A stretch of DNA of 64,000 nucleotides from Seiridium cupressi. Lineage: Eukaryota > Ascomycota > Sordariomycetes > Amphisphaeriales > Sporocadaceae. The position numbers and the translations under genes are program-made. This document shows positions 1 through 11,117 of this stretch, piece by piece (the first letter of the stretch is position 1; every line of letters starts with the position of its first letter). The DNA is taken from NCBI GenBank assembly GCA_036674765.1, contig JARVKI010000016.1:372001-436000 (forward strand), given 5' to 3'. Under the pieces are notes generated by a model that made no database searches, was not told the DNA's origin, and saw nothing but the letters and a program-made list of their open reading frames with translations.

Positions 1-863
1 ATTCCTGCTCCGTTCGGGCCGTTTTTTAAACAGATAGACAACAAATTACCCAAACGTTGCTCCGGCTTAGTATACGACGGCTAATAATCTGCGATTTGGC
101 AGGATAGACTGAGAGATAGCAATGCCGTTGTAATAGCGGTATTCTTTTGATATCGTGCACAGCCGCAGCTTCACTTTGCTTAGTACGTGTAATTATAGAC
201 ATGGTGCGTAATCCAAACTTCTTCTTCCTGTACTTAGAGTTCTATGATATTCGATATACGAGCCATGCTGCAAGTAGAGTCCGGACATGTCCGTACCACC
301 TGCGTCCCACACCGATTACGGATTATAGTATAGGTATCCTCCCTCGTCAGTCACCGGTTCACATGCGGTCGGACTGGCGTCGGGAAGTCCATGTAACAAG
401 ACCTAGGCGATGGGTAGTAGAAGAATTCGTTGAAACAAGAATCTATAGTCTATAGTCACATCAATTGCGCGTGAAATATCATAGTCAATCTTGGACACAG
501 TTTCGAACGAACAGGCCGTACGATGTTAATAAGGATAATTTATCACCTTAATTGAACCATGTTATACTCAGGGTCATTATGATATAGTTGCAACATCAAG
601 ACTTCAAATCAAATTAACACGAACTCAGATCACGGGTGTTGTGCGTCACACCATCGAAAAAGTGGTGTTGCGTTACGGAGCCGCAATTGCCTGATCTATC
701 ACGGTGCGAACCTGCGATCACGATATACCAGATAACTTAGCCACTGAAGACATTTAAGAATTAAGACTAAATCAGAAACGATACATATGCAGTAGCTAGA
801 TTTTAAATATTACAATTCTAGCATAAATAATAACTTCCTCTCTATCCATTCTCCTCATAGACA
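1..863. other. AT-leaning non-coding stretch
   Basis: No reading frame here resembles a known protein. The longest open stretch (147-455, plus) has no recognisable domain. The sequence looks like decayed intergenic DNA leading into the broken monooxygenase that follows. Confidence 0.5.
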
Positions 864-1690
864 ATGCCGAGGACGTTGGGCGGAACGTGGTTCAGGAGCC
901 GGTACCCTAGTGCTTCTTCCGACATGCAATCTTTCGTCTTCCGCTATTCGTTTGACAAGGAGGACTTACAGAATCATCCAAGGCCCTAACCACTACCTGA
1001 CGCAGCCTGACGTCAAGGGCTATCTCGCGAGCGTTCTCGACTAGTACGATCTGAGAAAACATATCCAGTTCAGAACAGAACTTTTCGAGGCTCAGTTCGA
1101 CGAGTCGCGTAACATGTGGAGGATAGAAACTTCCGAGTGCAAGCCTCTCTCTACCCGCTACCTGGTGACCGGCCTAACGTGAGCTTGGTCTCGTTGAAAG
1201 AGAACCTCCTCAATGAATTATCTCCCACAGGGGCCGTGACGTCCGATGGCGTCGAGCGACCCCTCGACGCCCTCGTGCTTGGGACGGGCTTTGACGCAGT
1301 GACCGGAAGCTACACCAGGATCAAGGTCCGGGGCCGCGGCGGGAAGACTATCCAGGAGCATTGGGAGGATACGCCGTCGTCGTATCTAGATAATTCAATT
1401 CCCGACTTCCCGAAACTGTCACGATCTCGAGGCCCAACCCCCCTTTTATCAACACGCCGCCCCATACGAGGGCAGAAGTCGATTTCATTACGGGCATCGT
1501 CGAACATGCGAGCACTCAGGCCACGGTGGAGGCAACGCCCGAAGCGGAGAAGGAGTGGGCCGGGTTGAGCAACAGCATCGTGGAGGGCAGTTTGTTTCAC
1601 AAGACGGGCGGCTGGGCGTTCGGGAAGAACATACCTGGCAAGAAACATAATGTTTTGTTCTTCTTCGGTGGACTCAAAGACTACCGCCAC
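864..1690 (+). pseudogene. Baeyer-Villiger / FAD monooxygenase relic
   Basis: This is a broken flavin monooxygenase of the Baeyer-Villiger (cyclohexanone monooxygenase-like) type, an enzyme class that inserts oxygen next to a ketone using FAD and NADPH. The start region (864-990) encodes GGTWFRSRYPSASSD, matching the family's GGTWYWNRYPG segment. A frameshift near 985 moves the match to another frame (YLTQPDVKGYLASVLD, RKHIQFRTELFEAQFD), and an in-frame TAG at about 1041 sits where a Gln codon is expected. At about 1160-1170 the text jumps from STRYLVTG to RPNVSLV, so roughly the middle 200 residues including the NADP-binding part are missing. The C-terminal part keeps the LGTGFD motif (about 1280) and then shifts frame again near 1420; residual family-like sequence (FFFGGLKDYR) ends near 1690. 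Not functional as read. The family call is fairly firm; its substrate is unknown. Confidence 0.8.
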
Positions 1691-2119
1691 ACAGGCTGAC
1701 ATTGTCGCAAATGGGTATAGAGGATTTATCATTACTGAAATATAACGTGCTATTTGATAACACAGTTTTTGAACTTGCAGAAGTTTCATTGATATCTTTA
1801 TAAGCGACGATACTTGGGCGGTGATAGTGCTGGTATTTATACTTCACAAGAGAGATACCTACTATGGGTAGTATGCGATTCTGTATGCAACCGGGCTACC
1901 CCTGCTACCGATCGAGACCACGAGTCTTTGAATTCACCATTGGATTGCATGAGAAATATCTAGAACAAAGTATGCTCTTGAGGCAATTTATCAAAGAGAC
2001 TGGTGATTTACAACATTCTTGGCGGTGCACTCTGGTGGAGCGTGTCCGAGACGAAATATCCAAGCTAGTATAGACTACGATTACAGATCAAACTACCAAC
2101 CAATCAGCATACAGCTTAA
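1691..2119. other. Intergenic, no supported gene
   Basis: A 69-codon open frame at 1864-2073 has no recognisable domain and is probably chance. Nothing else is seen before the tRNA. Confidence 0.4.
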
Positions 2120-2207
2120 TCTCGATTAGTATAGTGGTCAGTATGCCAGCTTGTCATCAATTCTATTGAGTACGCTGGAGACCGGGGTTCAATTCCCCGA
2201 TCGAGAG
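2120..2207 (+). tRNA. tRNA-Asp (GTC) with 16-nt intron
   Basis: The sequence folds as a complete cloverleaf. The acceptor stem pairs TCTCGAT (2120-2126) with ATCGAGA (2200-2206), with discriminator G at 2207. The D arm pairs GTAT with GTAT around AGTGGTCA. The anticodon stem pairs CCAGC (2146-2150) with GCTGG (2174-2178), and the anticodon GTC is at 2153-2155. A 16-nt intron (2157-2172) lies between positions 37 and 38, the standard site for eukaryotic tRNA introns. The T arm is CGGGG-TTCAATT-CCCCG, an intact B box. A run of six T (2208-2213) directly follows and should stop RNA polymerase III. The identity agrees with yeast tRNA-Asp in body sequence and in the AGAC variable loop. Confidence 0.93.
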
Positions 2208-2213
2208 TTTTTT
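2208..2213 (+). terminator. Pol III T-run terminator
   Basis: Six consecutive T directly after the tRNA discriminator base, the usual RNA polymerase III stop signal. Confidence 0.8.
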
Positions 2214-2802
2214 GAGGTTGACTTTGCCTCGCTTTTTATTTCTAGGTCCATCATCCTCTTTATAGTGCAAAGACCCTGTTTATAGCGCGCACAGCAAAAG
2301 TATAGAGTGGACTGCGATATATGACGTTGGTGTTTTTAGTAAAATATAGGAATTGGTGACTAGCCAATTGATAAAACGAATTACTGCAGAAGGACAATAT
2401 GGGTGGCAGAGGCAGATGAATGAAAAGTGTTTGTAAATATTCCATTAGAGAACCATCCAAGCAACGACGTGCTTGGGCTGCTCGAAGCGTTCTCCCCCTC
2501 ACGGTTCTGCCCCATATACATAATTACAACTAGGATGACTAGTTTAGAAGACATTATACATACAAGCTGGACAGCCAATTACGACAGTCGTTCGAATATA
2601 GTACAAGAAACAATGGGCGCGCTACCCTGGTATGTGGAAAGCCAGAAAAGTGAAATAAAAAGCCAGGCAATCTTTGCCAACGCCAATGCACCGGATCCTG
2701 GAGTGCTGCACTAGCCCTGATTGTCCCATGGATGCCCAAAACCAGTAAAAGCTGAAAATATCAGGCCGCTTCAACACACGTCCTAGAGTTCTACTGAATC
2801 TC
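2214..2802. other. Intergenic, no supported gene
   Basis: Several overlapping short open frames occur on both strands (for example 2427-2714) without recognisable domains. This is the downstream side of the large coiled-coil gene and probably includes its 3' UTR. Confidence 0.4.
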
Positions 2803-5800
2803 TTATGATTGCAGGCTCTTGAATCGCCCTTCAAAGGCCTTGACTTTCTCTGCTTGGAGCTCCTTCTCAAGTCTTCTAGTCTGGCTCATGACAGCTTCAC
2901 GCTCCTCCTGCAGTTGTAGGACTTCGATCTGAGCTGCGTTCATGCGGCCGACGACTTCCTCCATCTCTGAATCGGCTTCATTCAGCGTCTTCTCAAGCTC
3001 TGCCACCCGCTCCTTCAGAGCTGCAACTTGAGTCTCCTCGGCAACGCTCATAGCAGGGCCAGACCGTGTCGCACTGAGCCTCGGCGACCTCGCGCTTCGA
3101 CTAGCAAAAAGTGGCGACAATGGTGATTTGGAAGGGAACTGGCGGGGGGATCGCAAGTTACCGCTAAGCCGCGACAGCTGCATATTATGGCTATCTTTAA
3201 TGGTAATGATCTCTTCCTCGTGGCGGGCGACACGCTCTTCTGAAGCTGTCTGAGAAGCTATGACTTGCTCTTCAAGCATGTGCAAACGGCTCTGCATAGA
3301 GGCAATGCGCTCCTCATTGGCCTTGTGCTCGGCATCGCCTCGAGCAACCGTGTCGGTCAGTCGTTGACGCAGATTCTGGTTAGTAGCCAGTTGCTGAAGT
3401 ACTTGGGTAGAGAGCTCCTCCACACGTCGAGCAGACTCTTGAAGCTCGTCCGCAAGAGCCTTCTCGCTCTCTAGCCAAGTCTGCTCACCTGCCTTGAGGG
3501 CTTCCATCTGAGCTTTATAGGATGATGCCTCCTGCATAGCGAGATTTCGGTCTGAGACGACCGTTGAAAGACTCTGCTCGAGCTTGGCGATGGCGAGCTT
3601 GGTCTTCTCATCTTGAGGAGAAGACCCAAACTCGAGCTGCTTGACGCGGTCAAGGGCCGAAGCGTATGCGCCTTGGAGCTCCGAGTAGGCTGTGACGAGA
3701 GATTCGGAGGTGACGGGCGGCCTGTACTGGCCGTCGCTGCTGCCACTTGAGCGAGCCAATGCTTCCGGGATGAGGATGTCTTTCTCTTGGAGCAAGCTAC
3801 GCAGAGATGCTATCTCCTGCTCTGCACGATCAAGATCCATCTTCAAACCAGCAAGCCCCTTCTCGACTTGCCATTTCTGCTCGAGTGCCTCCTCGGACCT
3901 GCGGCGCAGAACGTTGATTTCTTCACGGAGGTTTGAGACTTCCCTCGCAAACCCCGTCTTTTGTGGGGAGCTGGTTGAGAGGCGGTCACGCTCTCTTTCC
4001 AGGGCCTTGATTTTCTTCTCGTTCTCACGGTTTTGGCATTCCTGGCGTTCGAGGAGAGCCTTCAAGGCGCGGTGAAGTGCATCTCGCTGTTCCTCCACGT
4101 CCTTGAGCCGGTCTGACAGGGCTTCGCGAGATTCTGTAGTTTTGACCGACTTTGATCGTGAAAGCCCCGAAGGCGCCCTTGAAACCTTGAAAGAAGACGG
4201 CGGGCCCGTAATGGAATTGGATCGAGAAAGCCTGGAGCTAGGCTTCGCCTGGAAACCGGGTTCCTCTGCGATACTGTTCATTGATGAGTTGGCTTGCTTC
4301 AAGGATGTGTTCTCTGTCTTCAGCGCCTGCATTTCCTGCTGCATTTTGGTCGTCTCATAGGTCATCTTCTCCAATTCGGAGGCCTGACCCTCAAGGCCCT
4401 CGACACGAGCGCGCAGTTGAGGAACAATCTCATCGCGCAAGTTGTCGCGCTCATTGGCCGCATTTTGTAGCTCGCCTTTGAGTGCGGAAAGCAAGTCCTC
4501 GAAGTTGTCCTTCACTTGTCTTTCGTCGGATAGCTTCCTTCGCAACGTTTCGCAGGTGGACTCCAACTCCTTGACTCGGCCGGACGCATCCATGCTGTTC
4601 ATCTGTGCAAGATCGATCTGCGAAGCCCTCTCGGATAGCTCCTTGATCTGCGCATCCAACTCGACCCTTTTCGACCTCTCATCTTGGACTTTATTCGTCA
4701 GCTCCAATCTGATTTGAGCCTTCTCTTGCTCAGATCTTCTCTGAATCTTTTCGATCTCTTCCCTGGATTGGTCATATTCGCTGAACTTGGCAGAACTATA
4801 TCCCGAGTCCGAGAAGTAGTCACTAGTTCTTTTGTTCCCGGTGGTGGTAGGGTTATCCCTCTCAGCTTGTAGTCTGTCGACGAGGTCTTCCAAGTCCATC
4901 TCACGCCGAATGGACGCTGCCAACTCGGCCGAGATGGCCTTTAACTCGTCCTCCATTTCTTCAATCTCGGCAGTAGCTGCTGCGCTCAGTGCCGGTGGTG
5001 TGGCCAGGTAGGAGTCTACGTATTCTCTAGAAGTTCCGGACCCAAAGGATGCTCTGGGGGCTTCAAGAAGCGACGTCGGTCTAAGCGTCGTAACCGGGGA
5101 GGCATCTGGGTTTGTATTCGACCTAGATAATCCGTATGCTGACGGGAGTGGTGAGAAGCCACTCTTGTCGGAGAACTCTGTCGTCGACGGTGACGGAGAT
5201 CCCCAGCCAAAGAAGGAGCCAAGCTTTGAAGCTGAGCCTGGCGACTTGGGAAGTGGTTTGTTGGTGTCAGGTGTTTTCAGGTCTTGATGACTGAGTGCTG
5301 AAGTTGCTCTGGTGCCTGCGTCGATTTCCTCTGCAAGTTGAAGGTGTGGTGGTGCTGGTTTCCGTGTGACATACAATGACATATTAGAGTTATTAGAATT
5401 AGAATTATCTGACGAATCGGTATTATATCCGTCCAACACGCTCAGAGGATCTTCGTCTGCATCAGCTTCAGTCAAGGAACCGGTTTGGGAGGGCTGTCCA
5501 CGGTGTTGCGGCAGCCCAGCTGTAAGCTCTGTTTGAGAATCTGCAGGGTTGTCGTGGTGGTCTGCCAAGGTGGGATGTTTGACCTCTCCCGCTGTGACAC
5601 CCGGTTGGGACGTCATGGACGGAGACGGGGAGGGCGAGCGCGGCGGGTGCTCGATTTCGGGCGGGCTCCTGATTAAATTCAGTTGGCATTGTTTGGTTCG
5701 ACCGGGTTGACATCACGTTGTCTGGATTGTAGAGCAATAAGACATTGACTTACCCGACGTCGCTGACCAACGCCTCTGGTTCGGATCGCAACGCCACTTT

Positions 5801-6229
5801 GGCTCCGGGGAGTTTCAGGCCCGCGATGGTCTCTATAGTCGCGGCAGGTTGGAATTCATACACGGTAGGGCTGTCAACAGAGAAGGACCGCGAGTACCGT
5901 TGCTCTGGTCGCGGCAGACCTTGGGCTATGGTCAGATACTCTCCCGACGAGTACCTGATGGCGATTGGCGAGGCCGACGACGACAACGGCTTGCGTCGAA
6001 TCAGATGACTCGCAGGCGGCGGTCGTGCGATCTCGCTGTTGATGGTGAGCTTCCTTGTGTTTCTGGACGAAGACGGCAGAGCAGGGACCGCGTCTATGGA
6101 GCTATCCGGTAGGGTGGGAAAGGGTAGAGAGGAGGAAACATCAGATGAGGCATCGGGAGTCTCAGATTTAGACGTCACCGAGGGGTGGTGCTCGAGGTCG
6201 TTCGGCGGCTGTTGGTAGTTGCCCTCCAT
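2803..6229 (-). CDS. Large coiled-coil protein (DUF7603 / M-protein-repeat-like)
   Basis: Two exons, 6229-5754 and 5668-2803, joined over an 85-nt intron (GTAAGT donor; acceptor TTTAATCAG with an upstream AACTGA branch). They give a protein of about 1113 residues. The join keeps frame and places the internal Met at residue 177, so a start there would lose a conserved-looking leader. Residues 1 to about 380 are Ser/Pro-rich and disordered, including an SPSPSPS run and a GSFFGWGSPSPS segment. From about residue 390 to the end, long heptad-like stretches of Glu, Lys, Arg and Leu predict coiled coil, broken by a basic Ser-rich linker (SRLSRSNSITGPPSSFKVSR). The architecture resembles fungal proteins called M protein repeat or DUF7603, from memory; their function is not established. 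A cytoskeletal, septal or trafficking scaffold is only inference. The start ATG at 6229 is the first in frame. Confidence 0.8.
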
Positions 6230-8457
6230 GTTGACAGGATTATTAGAGCCCCTTGTCTAGCGGACCAGCAATTGCCAAATAGGAAATGGAATGTGGAGGG
6301 CAGATTATTGCCTTCCCAAAGGGCCAAGATACATTGGAGTCCCCAAGCTTCAAGGGGAAAGGAATGGATTTGTCTTGGGAATGGGCGAAAGACGGTTGAG
6401 CGCAACGCCGCCAGGAGAGTCGAGGCAGAGTACGGTTGCGAGCAGGTCGCGCTCTCCAATCTGCCGAGCATTGTCTAGAGGAGCCCTGGCCGGGGCAGCT
6501 ATTGGCAGAGATAGGCGGGCCATAGTCGCAATCCGCCATCTTACCCACTGATAGACCCTGGGAAATGCTGGGTCTGCTGTCTCCAAAGGACCCCAAAAGC
6601 ACCTGGCCCTCCGCGCTGTCCAGTGGGCACTTTTAGAAGCGACCAGGAAGGTCGAAGTGGCAGCTCTAGCGCGCCACCGTCCCCTGCCATGGCGTAGAAG
6701 AGTGGGCGGCCATTGCGAGGCTTGAGTGGTCCGTTGCGCCGTAGCGTTGCACGCTGCAGACCCCCTCGTGGCCGTTTGGGAAATCTGCAATTTTACTTAT
6801 CAACTTCCCCTGCGTCCGACGGCCTGATCCCCCTGGCCCATCTGATGTCTTGCTGACCACACTCGAGCCCACAGGAGCCCAGTGCTGGGATGGTGCATAG
6901 CAACCCCGGAGACTTCTGCAAGGCACAACGGGGTCGGCATGCGTCCACCATAACTTTGGGCAAAGATCGTCTTCTGGATGCAGGTGGTGAGGTGATAGTT
7001 CGCTAGGCCGTGCTGTGCGTTCGTGGGGTTGAGGTGATGAACGGTCCGATCACTTGATCTTTTTGCGAATGGCATTGCATCCAATCGTTGTCCAATTTGC
7101 AGGTTGGCTGTTGTCCTCGTCGGCAGATACCATTCGCGACGAGCCCCTTACTTCGCTTGGAGGGATGTGCAGATGATTGGACGACCACCTTTTTTTTTTA
7201 TGCTTCTTCACAAAAAAAGAAAAAGGAATCCCTTCAATGAGTGAGTGAGTGGACGAAGCGCTGACGCCAAGTGGTCCCCTAAAACGCAGTGACCGCTCGT
7301 TCTGGCCCACAAGTTTCAGGAGACCGTGCTGCAGAACGGCCTACAGATCTGGCCATCTCGCGCGCGGCAACGCTAGCCCCAGTTACTAAAATCGTCGTCC
7401 GCTGTCGATCGTGGGTTTGAAGCGGCGTCCAGACGCAAAGTTGCGACCTGCGCTGATGGGCGCGCTCTAAGATCACAGCCATTGGACCATGGTTTTGTAC
7501 CGCCCCTAGTGGCTGCCAATCATCATAAGCGTCGAGATAGCGATCCATCACCGCGTGCATTAGACGCAGCGCAACGTCCGGGAATTACACAGTTGCGGGT
7601 TGCGCTTCTCGGGCGTGGAATGAACAATGCAAATGCAGTGCCGACGACAAGGGCAATAAGCGGCGGATTATTGCCGTGAAAGCCACCTCGCTACCAGCCT
7701 CTGGCTCTGCTTGGATAAGCCGGAAGGGAAGCTGTTGGACGAGTACCTAATTTCCCTCCAGCGTTACCTGAGCCGTTCGGTACCAATTAAACACGGAAAA
7801 TAGTCTCGACACAGCCGCCTTTAATTAAATCGATCTCAGCCATTTGAGATCCGCTTGCAGTAGTATGTAGCCTCCTGCTTCTAGCCCTGCACAGCACGAT
7901 TGATTTGCTTGGAGGCTTCAGCGGCTCAGAGTGGTCATGCGCGCGCGCCTTGAACTCAAAAAGCATTCCTGTTGCCGCTGTCAAAAACCCGGACCGCCTG
8001 AACCTATAATCATGTAGCCAATGACAGCGGCATGTTTCGAGAATCTGAGACCTGGTCCCTTGGAAACGCCTGGGCAGTCTCGGTCCTGGGACACGGAAAG
8101 CTTAGCGACGTATACCGTTGCAGCCGTCGCCGATTTTCCGTCTGAGCTCGACGTTTCGACAGCAATCCCCGCCGGGCTCTCATTCGTGAATTCTGCCCGT
8201 CTCTGGAACTGCGATGTAGCAACCTTTAGAAGCTAATCCTAGCGAGATCAATTGACCATCTGCGATTCGCCAAATGTTTGAAGGCCATCGTTCGAGGCAT
8301 GGGATCATGAAGTGTGACTTACTACGGTAGAGTTGGGTGGTGCCACAGCACTGATTCTTATAACGCCCGTGGAAGTATGTATTCCACGAAAGTTCCCCAA
8401 GTAGAGCAAAAAAAAAGGTTCAGCGCCGCCGCCACTTTTGCTGAGTAGGAGAACGCT
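6230..8457. other. Intergenic, upstream of coiled-coil gene
   Basis: About 2.2 kb with only overlapping short open frames and no recognisable domain. It contains A/T homopolymers around 7190-7225. The first several hundred bases presumably carry the promoter and leader of the coiled-coil gene. Confidence 0.45.
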
Positions 8458-8655
8458 GTGTTACATACATCGCCTTCTAATTGTCAGCTTCTGGGGCCAA
8501 CGTTACGTCACGAGCATCTCGAGGTTCTCCAACTCGCTCTTTCGACGGTGGGCCCCGAAGTGCTTGATCATCCATTCGGTGGCCGGCACAATCTTGCGGT
8601 ACGAAGCTATTACGCACATTGCAACAAGATAGACTTTGAAAACTTGTCAAGTTGA
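8458..8655 (+). pseudogene. Possible TPR-repeat relic
   Basis: A short open stretch reads LEVLQLALSTVGPEVLDHPF followed by RHNLAVRSYYAHCNKIDFEN. This resembles one and a half kinesin-light-chain-type tetratricopeptide repeats (usual pattern VLGPEHPDTL...NNLA..Y..QGK..EAE), as found at the C-terminus of fungal NLR-like proteins. There is no ATG start and no flanking repeat, so if real it is a fragment. The resemblance is short and could be chance. Confidence 0.25.
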
Positions 8656-9462
8656 ACTAGCACGCACCATGTACTGGGACGATATGGACGGGTGTCTGGA
8701 CTCGCTGCTTCTTTTCTTGTCTTTGGCAAATGGATATCCCTTGCCAAAGTTGATTGGTCAGGCCATATCTTCACTCTTGTAAGCATAGTAACACTGTGAT
8801 TACTGTGTCTTCTAGATATCTACGCTCTTCTATCGTCCATGATACGCAACTTATCGTTTCAATGATTTCATAATCGTTTGTAGTTACCGAGGTGCTCCTC
8901 GGCTGTTCGATAGGCGACGGACAAATCAAGAAAAGAAAAGTCTATTACAACTGGAGGCAACCATCTGCGTACAGAACCTGAATCATCATGCATGAAGCCC
9001 GGTATTGCCCGGCAACCAACTCACCCCCCCGCCGCAGAAAACACCGTATAGACGCTACTTGCTCATTCCCTTTCACCGACAAGACAGCATCAGACTCCAA
9101 ATATAGCAACTCCGACGAGAAGCAAGTCTAGCATACAGCCGGACTAGCAGTTGACATTGCACGACACCGCTGATTAAACCGCAGCGAATTCTAGATAATT
9201 GTATGATATACAGGATGGTTCCGGAAGCGAGGGCCGGGGTCCAACTAGATATTAGAAATAGCTCCAACTCTCGTCCTCCTTTATCATCAGATGCGGCTGT
9301 AAGGCTATAGAAGCGGATTCAGCTACAATCATGTTACAAGAAAGTAGAAACTGGCCCCCAAAAGCCTCAGGCCATCCGACACTGGTTGGTCGGTTACGCC
9401 TTTTGCATTTAGTTGTGCTTTCGATCAAGAGGGCGAGAGAGCGGAGGCCATATATTATGGCT
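8656..9462. other. Intergenic, no supported gene
   Basis: Nothing recognisable on either strand. Open frames are short and overlap one another. Confidence 0.4.
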
Positions 9463-9469
9463 ATATAAA
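9463..9469 (+). promoter_or_regulatory. TATA-like box
   Basis: TATATAA lies inside a short AT stretch about 98 bases before the ATG of the Zn2Cys6 regulator at 9567. The position fits a core promoter element, but AT-rich runs are common here. Confidence 0.35.
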
Positions 9470-9566
9470 TATATAGACGGACCGACCATGGAGGACCCAT
9501 AGTCTATTTCTTTTCATTTCTCATATAAGTTTTCAACAGGTAGTTTGGACGTCAAAGTAGAAGGAT

Positions 9567-10573
9567 ATGTCGAGCAGTAGCAGCACCGCCTGCCAGACCT
9601 CGAAACGGAGATGTGATCAACGACTGCCCCGGTGCAGTCGGTGCGCGCAGCGCAACCAGGACTGCGTCTATCCATCCCTCGCCGCCTTACGGGAACCGAG
9701 CACCGCGCCAGCGTTGTCATCGACGTCACGTCCCGTACCACCACACTCGATAGAGCTCAACATACCGCTCTCCCATTTCGACGCCGTCTTGCCAGGCTCT
9801 GCACCCGTCCGGGCTGTTCCCGTGATAACCGGCTCGCCGAATCCTTGGCCCCTATTTTTCGATGCCCAAGGGCCAGCCAGCCAATACCGCCATCTCCAGG
9901 CCGGCGATGGACTGGGGAGTGAGCCAGTTATCCATGTTTCCCTTGCAGTGGGTCGCGGACGGGTTATGTCCCTTCAAAACACACATCTCTACGGCTCGTC
10001 GCTCCTGCCAGCTCTGAAAGATGCGTATGCTGTGTGTGCCGCGTATGCAATGAAGAATCACCTCAATAGTTCTCTAGTCCTGGGCATCGTGGAGCCCAAA
10101 GCGGACAGTTTACTCTACGATCCGAAGCAGCTCACCTGGACGCCGCTGCAGCAGCTTGCCGCTGTGCAGTCGCTGGTCATGTACCAGCTGATCCGCTGGT
10201 TTGACGGAGACATAAGGCAGCGTGCGCTCGCGGACCAGGCAGAAGCAGTATTCGACTCATGGACCGAAGGCCTGCTGGCGAGGGTTGGACAGAGGCTGTT
10301 CGACAGGAATCAAGAAGGCAACTTATTAGTCGTATCACCCCCGCCGGAGCCTGGTGACACCGGTTTAGGAAGTGGCGGCAGAGTGTCCCCGGGTATGGAA
10401 TTTGCGCCGATACTCATTTCTGCGCGGCCGATGAGGTCGATGGCCTCAGTGTACTAATGGCGGTCACATACAAAGGTCCACACGTGGTGGAGGACTGGAT
10501 GATGAGGAGGGGAAATAACTCTCATGGTCAACCACTGATGGAAGCGGGCATAGGGCCTGAAATCGCTCAGTGA
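9567..10573 (+). pseudogene. Degraded Zn2Cys6 transcription factor
   Basis: An open frame of 296 codons (9567-10457) begins with a Gal4-type zinc cluster that is damaged. The visible pattern is ACQTSKRRCDQRLPRCSRC ending QDCVYP. The second Cys (expected after ACQTC) is Ser, and the spacing to the third Cys is about three residues short, so only five of the six zinc ligands remain. The downstream body (LQQLAAVQSLVMYQLIRWFD, then FDSWTEGLLARVGQRLF) is typical of the middle region of fungal Zn2Cys6 regulators. After about 10350 the reading loses family character in this frame, while the +1 frame (RFRKWRQSVPGYGICAD, open to about 10573) looks better, suggesting a frameshift. These regulators are normally longer. 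I read it as a recently broken gene; a divergent, truncated but expressed form is possible. Confidence 0.55.
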
Positions 10574-11117
10574 TATACACGAGCCTCTGAACAAGAGCTG
10601 TAGTGGTTATAGGGAGTGGAAGAGATTATCAAGCAGATCGTGAAGGAGTGTGTTCGCAAGATCGATGAATGAATTATGATCATAGACCAAAATCCAATAG
10701 AAGTACATGGAGTAAAGAACAGAAAGATACAGTCACCAGGATTTGTTAAGTGTCATTGCTCACCGGGCGTTGGGTTCTCATAATGCGCTGCCACCTCACC
10801 CGTGATTTCTTATCACAAGCAATACTGTTTTCACGGATATTTGACATACTTTTCAGATCAGCCATTCTGAACCTGACTATTAAATGATCACAATACTCAT
10901 TTCTAATGCTAGGGCGGGCCGAACCGAAGACTATGGCTCCCGCCGCGCATTATGGTAACACCTTCCCTCTCATCTATATCCAGCTTCCCTAGGTATGTGG
11001 CCTTGTCCAGTGCCAACAAATCATACTCATATGCTCGTAACCCTTTAACGCCGTTGTCGTAATGCGTGAGAACAGAGGAAACCCATATGTTGTGTGGCGG
11101 GTAAAACCAATCGCCCC
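10574..11117. other. Intergenic, no supported gene
   Basis: No coding signal. The right part is the downstream flank of the large minus-strand gene ending at 11118. Confidence 0.4.

Noticed and set aside
7190..7225. A/T runs that could form a hairpin (T9 ... A7)
   Set aside because: Simple homopolymers in intergenic DNA; no terminator or regulatory role can be argued in a fungal genome.
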